Source of the DNA: Sphingomonas sp.
Lineage (GTDB): Bacteria > Pseudomonadota > Alphaproteobacteria > Sphingomonadales > Sphingomonadaceae
DNA: 19,326 nucleotides
Reading direction: 5' to 3'
NCBI GenBank assembly: GCA_025981625.1
Contig: JAICXF010000036.1
Coordinates: 1-19,326, forward strand
In this document: positions 14,063-19,326 of the stretch, one piece after another
Position numbering within the stretch: position 1 is the first letter of the stretch
How the letters are laid out: the number at the start of each line of letters is the position of its first letter
Program-made: the position numbers and the translations under genes
Notes under the pieces: model-generated
What the model saw: only the letters and a program-made list of their open reading frames with translations
What the model was told of the DNA's origin: nothing
The model's database searches: none

Positions 14063-15307
14063 ATGAGTGGCATCGAAATGGATCGAAGAACCTTGCTCGG
14101 CGCGGCGGCGATCCCCTTCGCCGCTGCACCGATCGGCGCGGCGACAGCGGGCGACGATTGGGAACGCATCTCGCGCGAATATGACGTGACGCACGAGGTG
14201 ATCCAGCTCGAGCACGGCAATTGGGGGATGATGGCGCGGCCTGTGCTGGCGGCTTACCGGGCCCACGTCGAACGGGTGAACCGCGACACCAGCTATTACG
14301 CGCGCCAAACGATGGTTGGCGACCTTGAGGCTTCACGAGCGGCGCTCGCGCAGGCGATGGGCGTCGCGGTCGACGAGATCAGCTTCACGCGCAACGCGAC
14401 CGAGGCGATGCGGGCGCTGATCCTCCAGTACAACCGGCTGAATCCGGGCGACGCGGTGCTCTACGCCGATCTCGATTACGACAGCATGCAGGCGTGCATG
14501 GACTCGCTCGCCAAAATCCGCGGCGTGCGCGTGATCAAGATCGCGCTTCCGGAGCCAGCGACGCGGCAGTTGCTGGTCGATACCTACAAGGCAGCGTTCG
14601 CAGCCAATCCAGCGATCCGAATGGTGCTGCTGACGCACCTTAGTCACCGCACGGGCCTGGTGCTTCCCATCGCCGAAATTGCCACCGCGGCGCGCGAGCG
14701 CGGGATCGATGCAATCGTGGATGCGGCGCATAGCGTCGGGCAGCTCGACTTCCATCTGCCGGACCTCAAGGCCGATTTCATCGGCATAAACGTGCACAAA
14801 TGGATCGGAGCACCGCTCGGCGTGGGCGCGATCTATATCCGGCGCGACCGGATTGGCGCGGTTGACGTCGACCCCTCCGCGGAAGCACCAAGCCCCACCG
14901 ACATCGTCAGCCGGGCGCACACCGGAACGCCCGACTATGCTGCGCAGCTGACGGTTCCCACCGCCCTTGCATTCCAGGCGGCGATCGGCGCCGCTCCCCG
15001 GGCGGCGCGTCTCAGGGCGTTGCGGGATCGGTGGGTGCGGCCGCTACTCGATCTGTCGCAGGTTCAGGTCCTGACTCCGGAGGACCCAAACCTGCACGGA
15101 GCGATTACCTCGTTCAGGCTGCGTGGGCGCACTTCACATGAGGACAATGTCGCGCTGGCGAAGGCGCTGCTCGACAGGCATCGCATATTCACCGTTCACC
15201 GCGATGGGTTGGCATCCGGCTCTTGCGTCCGCGTGACCCCTGCCCTCGCGACCAGGATGAGCGACTGCGACGCACTGGTTGCCGCCGTCCGGTCGCTGGT
15301 CGCCTGA
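14063..15307 (+). CDS. Class V aminotransferase-fold PLP enzyme with Tat-like signal
   Basis: A 414-residue fold-type I PLP enzyme in the isopenicillin N epimerase/cysteine desulfurase-like group. The N-terminus MDRRTLLGAAAIPFAAAPIGAATA has a twin-arginine motif followed by a hydrophobic Ala-rich segment and a plausible AxA cleavage site near residues 26-29, so it should be exported folded with its cofactor. The PLP pocket shows D220 (IVDAAHS), H223 and the Schiff-base lysine K246 (NVHKWIGAPLG). A known periplasmic comparison is Pseudomonas PvdN, a Tat-exported PLP enzyme acting in pyoverdine maturation, but there is no siderophore cluster here. It starts 37 bases after trmB. The substrate is unknown; the family and PLP site are secure, the export signal likely. 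Confidence 0.85.
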   Translation: MSGIEMDRRTLLGAAAIPFAAAPIGAATAGDDWERISREYDVTHEVIQLEHGNWGMMARPVLAAYRAHVERVNRDTSYYARQTMVGDLEASRAALAQAMGVAVDEISFTRNATEAMRALILQYNRLNPGDAVLYADLDYDSMQACMDSLAKIRGVRVIKIALPEPATRQLLVDTYKAAFAANPAIRMVLLTHLSHRTGLVLPIAEIATAARERGIDAIVDAAHSVGQLDFHLPDLKADFIGINVHKWIGAPLGVGAIYIRRDRIGAVDVDPSAEAPSPTDIVSRAHTGTPDYAAQLTVPTALAFQAAIGAAPRAARLRALRDRWVRPLLDLSQVQVLTPEDPNLHGAITSFRLRGRTSHEDNVALAKALLDRHRIFTVHRDGLASGSCVRVTPALATRMSDCDALVAAVRSLVA

Positions 15308-15314
15308 GCGGCGG

Positions 15315-16583
15315 TTACCGCCCAGCCGGAGTCAGCCGCAGCAGCCGCCCGCCGTCGCCGTCTTCCAGCAGATAGATGGCTCCGTCCGGCCCTTCGCCGA
15401 CCCAGCGGATGCGGTTGCCCATGTCCCAGCGGTCTGCCTTTTGAGCGTTGTCGCCGTTGAAGGTGACCCGGATCAGCGACTGGCCCGACAGCGATCCAAT
15501 CAAGCCATTGCCCTTCCACTGCCGGAAGAGCTTGCCATCGTAAATGAGCAACGTCGTCGGAGAAACCGATGGCACCCAGAAGAGCTTGGCTGGCTGAAGG
15601 TCCGGCCGGGTCGAGGGCTTGGGAATTGGTTTGCCGTCGTAGTTCTGCCCTTCCGACACGAGCGGCCAGCCGTAATTCTTGCCCTTCACGATGAGGTTCA
15701 GCTCATCGCCGCCGCGCGGGCCCATTTCGGTCTCCCACAGCCGGCCCTGAGCATCGAAGGTCAGACCGTAAGGGTTGCGGTGACCGAGCGTCCAGGTTTC
15801 GGCCGGCGTCAGGTTTGCCCCCGGCCAGCGGACCGTGCGTCCCGACGCGTGCTCGGCCGCCTGCGTGTCGTCCGGCGGATCGATGACGGTGACGGTCGGA
15901 GCGCCGGTGCGCCCGGCCCAGGGGTTGTCCGGAGCCGGCTTGCCGTCAAGCGTCAGGTGCAGGATTTTGCCGAGCGGCTGATTGGGGTCCTGCGCCGGTG
16001 TGAAGCGCTGCCGCTCGCCCGAGCTCAGGAACAGCGACCTGCCGTCCGGCGCAAAGGCGATGATCCCGCCGAACTGCCCGCCGTCGCCACCAGCGGGGTC
16101 GTGCCAAAGCACCTGGAGCCCCTGCAGGCTGCCGCCCGACGCCCCGCGGACGAGCTTCGCGCGGGCGAGCGCCAGGCCGCTACCGCCGTTGGCCGACGGC
16201 TCGGCGTAGGTGAGATAAACGAGATTGTCCGTCGCGAAGGTGGGCGAGAGCGCGACATCGAGCAAACCGCCCTGGTCGCTCGCCACGACCTTGGGTGCTC
16301 CCTGGACCGGCTGCTTGGCCCCATTGCGCGTATCTACAAGCCAGATGTGACCCGGCTTCTCGGTGACGATGCCGAGCGTCGAACCCGGCAGGAAGGCCAT
16401 TGCCCAAGGCGAATCGAAGGTTGCGACCCGCGCCGACACGAACGGCTGTCCGGCTGGCGAGGTCGCGGAGCCGGCCGCGTTCGTGGTCGCCGATCCCTTG
16501 GCGGGTTGGTTGCCGGTGGTCGCCGCGGTGCCGCACGCGGCGAGGGCGAGACAAAGTCCAAATCGCGCGACACGCATCCTCAT
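15315..16583 (-). CDS. Lipoprotein beta-propeller, PQQ-dependent sugar dehydrogenase-like
   Basis: A 422-residue secreted lipoprotein: signal peptide with lipobox LAAC (C17), a low-complexity Ala/Thr/Gly linker to about 45, then a six-bladed propeller of the soluble glucose/aldose-sugar dehydrogenase (GSDH) type. Typical segments are DSPWAMAFLPG, GGLLDVALSPTF, QPLGKILHLTLDG, GHRNPYGLTFD and WETEMGPRGGDELN-KNYGWP. Where characterised members have a catalytic His (HFGG-type motif), this protein reads GGQFGG (Q170), and EHGP reads EMGP. It may thus be a divergent subfamily or use other chemistry. ATG 16583 is chosen because GGAG is nine bases upstream; the longer frame to 16637 would run past the divergent PKS start. 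It ends 7 bases from the opposing PLP enzyme gene. Confidence 0.82.
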   Translation of the reverse strand: MRMRVARFGLCLALAACGTAATTGNQPAKGSATTNAAGSATSPAGQPFVSARVATFDSPWAMAFLPGSTLGIVTEKPGHIWLVDTRNGAKQPVQGAPKVVASDQGGLLDVALSPTFATDNLVYLTYAEPSANGGSGLALARAKLVRGASGGSLQGLQVLWHDPAGGDGGQFGGIIAFAPDGRSLFLSSGERQRFTPAQDPNQPLGKILHLTLDGKPAPDNPWAGRTGAPTVTVIDPPDDTQAAEHASGRTVRWPGANLTPAETWTLGHRNPYGLTFDAQGRLWETEMGPRGGDELNLIVKGKNYGWPLVSEGQNYDGKPIPKPSTRPDLQPAKLFWVPSVSPTTLLIYDGKLFRQWKGNGLIGSLSGQSLIRVTFNGDNAQKADRWDMGNRIRWVGEGPDGAIYLLEDGDGGRLLRLTPAGR

Positions 16584-16642
16584 TGGCGCTTGCTCCGTTG
16601 TGGTCCGATGAACCGGTCTACATCCTCCAGGCCACACATTCG
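16584..16642. other. Divergent promoter region, propeller gene / PKS
   Basis: These 59 bases separate two head-to-head genes and must carry both promoters. The minus-strand Shine-Dalgarno is seen as CTCC at 16593-16596. The PKS side has only a weak CCAGG about 11 bases before ATG 16643. No clear operator palindrome is visible. Confidence 0.4.
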
Positions 16643-17695
16643 ATGACCATGGAATCCTGCAGTTTACTATCCTTGGCGACGGCGGTTCCGCCGTACGTCA
16701 TCGAACAGGCCGAGGCCAAGGCCCTCGGACGAGCGGCGTTCGGCGGCAGGAAGGCGCTGTTCGACCGGCTCGCCGGCGTGTTCGACAATGCCGGAATCGC
16801 GCGCCGGCATGTCGTTGCACCGAAGGACTGGTACCTGTCGCCCCACGGCTGGCGCGATCGCAACGCCGTCTATCTCGATGCCGCCGAACGGCTGTTCATC
16901 GATGCCGCAACGCGCGCGATCGAACAAGCCGAGCTGCAGCCGGATCAGATCGATGGCGTGGTCATCGTTTCAACGACCGGTATCGCAACGCCGAGCCTCG
17001 ATGCACGGGTCGCGCCCCGCATCGGGCTCCGCAACAACGTCCGAAGAGTACCGGTGTTCGGTCTTGGCTGCGCCGGCGGCGTCAGCGGCCTCTCGCTCGC
17101 GGCCCGGCTTGCGACTGCGGATCCCGGCAGCATGTGGCTGTTCGTGACGGTCGAAACCTGCTCGACCTCCATCCGGCTCGACAGCGACGATCCGGCGGCG
17201 ATCGTTGCGACTGCGCTGTTCGGCGACGGCGCGGCGGCCGCCATCGTCACCAGCGGACGCCACAGTCTGGCGCGGATTACGGAGTCGGCGGAAACGCTGT
17301 TTCCCGATACGCTGCGGATCATGGGCTGGGACGTCGAAGACCCCGGCCTCGCCGTCGTGTTCGACCGCGCCATACCGCCGTTCATTGCCGAGCATCTCGC
17401 GACAACCGTGGACGACATGTGCGGTGCGATGGGCATCCGACGGCAAGACGTCGACCGGTTTTGCTGCCATCCCGGCGGGGTCAAGGTGATCGACGCCATC
17501 GAGACCGCGCTCGACCTTCACCAAGGGGAGCTCAATCTCGAACGGGAGGTCCTGCGCGACTACGGCAACATGAGCGCGCCGACGGTCCTGTTCGTGCTTC
17601 AGCGACTGCTCGAAGCCGGGCTGCCGAAGAAAGTGCTGATGACTGCATTCGGTCCGGGCTTCACCTGCGCCGGGCTGCTGCTGGAACCGGCATGA
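16643..17695 (+). CDS. Type III polyketide synthase (chalcone synthase-like)
   Basis: A 350-residue thiolase-fold homodimeric enzyme that extends an acyl-CoA starter with malonyl-CoA and cyclises the chain to a pyrone or resorcinol. The Cys-His-Asn triad is intact: C143 (GLGCAGGVSGL), H276 (CCHPGG) and N309 (DYGNMSAPTVLFVL). GFGPG-type loop residues appear as AFGPGFTCAGLLLE at the C-terminus. The N-terminal SLLSLATAVPPYV is typical. ATG 16643 is used; ATG 16649 is an alternative, both with weak ribosome sites. The stop overlaps the next gene (ATGA), an ICMT-like methyltransferase. The same pairing occurs in Bacillus subtilis (bpsA-bpsB), where alkylpyrones are made and O-methylated. Product class here is inferred; starter chain length is not predictable. 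Confidence 0.92.
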   Translation: MTMESCSLLSLATAVPPYVIEQAEAKALGRAAFGGRKALFDRLAGVFDNAGIARRHVVAPKDWYLSPHGWRDRNAVYLDAAERLFIDAATRAIEQAELQPDQIDGVVIVSTTGIATPSLDARVAPRIGLRNNVRRVPVFGLGCAGGVSGLSLAARLATADPGSMWLFVTVETCSTSIRLDSDDPAAIVATALFGDGAAAAIVTSGRHSLARITESAETLFPDTLRIMGWDVEDPGLAVVFDRAIPPFIAEHLATTVDDMCGAMGIRRQDVDRFCCHPGGVKVIDAIETALDLHQGELNLEREVLRDYGNMSAPTVLFVLQRLLEAGLPKKVLMTAFGPGFTCAGLLLEPA

Positions 17696-18177
17696 CCGTC
17701 AATATCGTCATCCTCGCGATCGTCACGCTGCAGCGCCTTGGCGAGCTGTGGCTGTCCCGGCGCAACACGTCGCGGCTGCTGGCGCAAGGCGCGCGCGAGC
17801 ATGCGCCGGGGCACTACCCGCTGATCGTCGCCTTGCACGCAGCGTGGCTCGCCTGCCTGTGGGTATTCGGTCTCAAAAGCATGATCGACCCGTTCTGGCT
17901 TGCGCTGTTCGTCATCACGGAGCTGGCGCGGATCTGGACCCTCGCCGCGCTCGGGCCGCGCTGGACGACGCGGATCATCGTTCTTCCGGACGTGCCGCTG
18001 GTGCGGCGCGGACCCTACCGCTGGCTGAACCACCCGAATTACTGGATCGTGGTGGCGGAGATCGCCATTTTTCCCCTGGTGTTTGGGCTGTGGAAGATCG
18101 CGCTCATCTTCAGCATCCTGAACGGTGCCCTGCTCAGCATCCGGATTCGCGAGGAGAACCGGGCTCTTCGGAGTTAG
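17692..18177 (+). CDS. Isoprenylcysteine carboxyl methyltransferase-family membrane protein
   Basis: A 161-residue integral membrane methyltransferase with about four hydrophobic helices (near 2-14, 42-58, 65-80 and 118-147). The ICMT C-terminal SAM-binding core is present: GPRWTTRIIVLPDVPLVRRGPYRWLNHPNYW (the HPNY motif) and the terminal RIREENRAL (RxxxEN). Bacteria lack prenylated CaaX proteins, and small ICMT-like enzymes next to type III PKS genes (B. subtilis BpsB/YpbQ) methylate alkylpyrone hydroxyls. Start ATG 17692 overlaps the PKS stop, so the two are translationally coupled. Its TAG stop shares TTAG (18174-18177) with the opposing GH92 gene. Confidence 0.88.
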   Translation: MTVNIVILAIVTLQRLGELWLSRRNTSRLLAQGAREHAPGHYPLIVALHAAWLACLWVFGLKSMIDPFWLALFVITELARIWTLAALGPRWTTRIIVLPDVPLVRRGPYRWLNHPNYWIVVAEIAIFPLVFGLWKIALIFSILNGALLSIRIREENRALRS

Positions 18178-19326
18178 GGTTCGACCTGGACCAGTTGCGG
18201 CGGCGGTGGTCCCGCACTCGCCCAGCGGCCCGGCCGCGGTCCCATGTGGAGCACCAATCTTCCACCGGCGGTCACTTCGGCGTGGGTCAGCCAGGCGCGG
18301 TCGATCGGCCGGCCGTTGAGCTCGGCAGACTCGACATAGAGGTTGGCCGCGGACGTGCCCGGCGCTTCGATGACGAAGCTCTTGCCATGCTCCAGTTTGA
18401 TGACGCTCCGGGCGAACACCGGCGAGCCGATGTAGTAGAGGGGCTGCGCCGCACTCGGGAACAGGCCGATGGCTGCCCAGACGTACCATGACGACATGGT
18501 GCCGGCGTCATCGTTGCCGGGAATGCCGGACCGGCCGCTGTTGTAATCCCTGGCCATGATCGCCCGGACTCGTTCGGCGGTCCGGTCCGGACGGCCGGCG
18601 TGGATGTACAGCCAGGGCGCTAGAATGTCCGGCTCGTTGCCGTGCGTATAGGCATGCTCGTCGAAGAAGCGGTCGAGCCAGCCGACCAGCCCCGCCTTCC
18701 CGCCGAGCCGCCGCATCAGTCCGTTCACATCCTGCAGGACGTACGTCGAATATTGCCGCGACGAGCCCTCGTAGAACGGGTGGTCCCACCAATCGCTGGT
18801 CGCGTCGGGATATTCGCGCCCGCAGTCGAAATTCTCGAGCCAGCGCCCATCGGCGTAGCGGGGATGAATGCACTGGAGCTTTGAATCCCACAGGTTCGCC
18901 CAGTTCCGTGATCGCGCGGCGTAGCGGCGCGCGATGTCCTTGCGGCCAAGCTTCGCCGCCGCCGAAGCGATCGCATAATCGTCGAACGCATATTCGAGCG
19001 TCCGCGATGCCGACCGGCTCTTCGACAGCGACATGTAGCCGAGCGACAGATAATCGCCGAGATCGCGGCCGACGTTGAGCGGGTCGGGCGACGGCGTGTC
19101 CCCGTCCTTCAGCATCGCCTCGAGCGCTACCTTCTCGTCGAAGCCGCCAAGGCCTTTCACGATGGCGTCGGCGACCACGACATCACCATTGCTGCCGCCC
19201 TGGCTCGGCCCCGTCGCGCCGCCGATCCGCGCGTCGGGCAGCCAGCCGGTGTGGACGTATGTATCGAGCAGCGAGCGGACCATGCCGCGCTGCCGCTCCG
19301 GCTGAATCAGCGTCAGCAGCGGATGA
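18174..19326 (-). CDS. GH92 family alpha-mannosidase, C-terminal part (5' end outside window)
   Basis: The frame stays open to the window edge, so the start lies beyond 19326 and the visible 383 residues are the C-terminal portion of a usually 700-770-residue calcium-dependent exo-alpha-mannosidase. Family landmarks include LLTLIQPERQRGMVRSLLDTY, GWLPDARI, GGSNGDVVVADAIVKG, CGREYPDATSDWWDHPFYEGSSRQY (with the expected catalytic-acid Glu in YEG), HGNEPDI, and GIPGNDDAGTMSSWYVWAAIGLFP containing the Asp pair used to activate water. Two departures from the consensus I recall are EGxxWQY reading EGSSRQY and GNEPSHH reading GNEPDIL. Linkage specificity is therefore uncertain. The internal Met at 19283 is not the start. 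GH92 enzymes are usually secreted; the signal region is not visible. Confidence 0.9.
   Translation of the reverse strand, partial: HPLLTLIQPERQRGMVRSLLDTYVHTGWLPDARIGGATGPSQGGSNGDVVVADAIVKGLGGFDEKVALEAMLKDGDTPSPDPLNVGRDLGDYLSLGYMSLSKSRSASRTLEYAFDDYAIASAAAKLGRKDIARRYAARSRNWANLWDSKLQCIHPRYADGRWLENFDCGREYPDATSDWWDHPFYEGSSRQYSTYVLQDVNGLMRRLGGKAGLVGWLDRFFDEHAYTHGNEPDILAPWLYIHAGRPDRTAERVRAIMARDYNSGRSGIPGNDDAGTMSSWYVWAAIGLFPSAAQPLYYIGSPVFARSVIKLEHGKSFVIEAPGTSAANLYVESAELNGRPIDRAWLTHAEVTAGGRLVLHMGPRPGRWASAGPPPPQLVQVEP

Noticed and set aside
15279..16646. Plus-strand open frame of 455 codons opposite the propeller lipoprotein
   Set aside because: The minus strand encodes a full signal peptide, lipobox and propeller motifs; the plus-strand translation has no domain and is a compositional shadow.
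17134..17691. N-terminal extension of the ICMT-like protein reading through the PKS gene in another frame
   Set aside because: The extension is Arg-rich and featureless, while ATG 17692 gives the proper family N-terminus and a standard ATGA overlap.

Overview
The window is a GC-rich chromosomal segment of an alphaproteobacterium, most likely of the order Sphingomonadales. I base this on gene order, protein style and a palindromic intergenic repeat, not on a database search. There is no rRNA, tRNA, CRISPR array, transposase or phage gene. Genes are tightly packed, with many ATGA/TGATG overlaps. No gap between genes exceeds about 120 bases.

Region 1 (1-2826): a repeat-rich leader, a 3-hydroxyisobutyrate dehydrogenase-like gene (valine catabolism), a lipoprotein class II cytochrome c, a di-heme cytochrome b561 that appears to start at an ACG codon, and a NifU/Nfu-type Fe-S carrier. 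Region 2 (2857-14025): a long housekeeping block in a conserved order: tsaB, rimI, a MucR/Ros-type regulator, fur, plsC, miaB, phoH (ybeZ), ybeY, corC (ybeX), lnt, metK, trmB. It covers tRNA modification (t6A, ms2i6A, m7G), ribosome maturation, phospholipid and lipoprotein acylation, metal response and S-adenosylmethionine synthesis. Two small genes on the opposite strand sit inside it: a VOC-fold protein between corC and lnt, and a four-helix DUF2231 membrane protein between metK and trmB. Each shares its stop-codon bases with its convergent neighbour.

Region 3 (14063-19326): an accessory stretch. It holds a class V PLP enzyme with an apparent Tat signal, a lipoprotein beta-propeller related to PQQ sugar dehydrogenases but with Gln at the expected catalytic His, a type III polyketide synthase translationally coupled to an isoprenylcysteine-methyltransferase-like membrane protein (probably making an O-methylated alkylpyrone or similar), and the C-terminal part of a GH92 alpha-mannosidase that runs off the window end.

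The points most worth following up are the PKS/methyltransferase pair, the exported PLP enzyme, the ACG start with a well-placed Shine-Dalgarno, a palindrome upstream of metK that resembles a methionine-cycle operator, and the repeated 4-bp tail-to-tail overlaps of stop codons. I found no clear evidence of a wholly new defence or mobile system.
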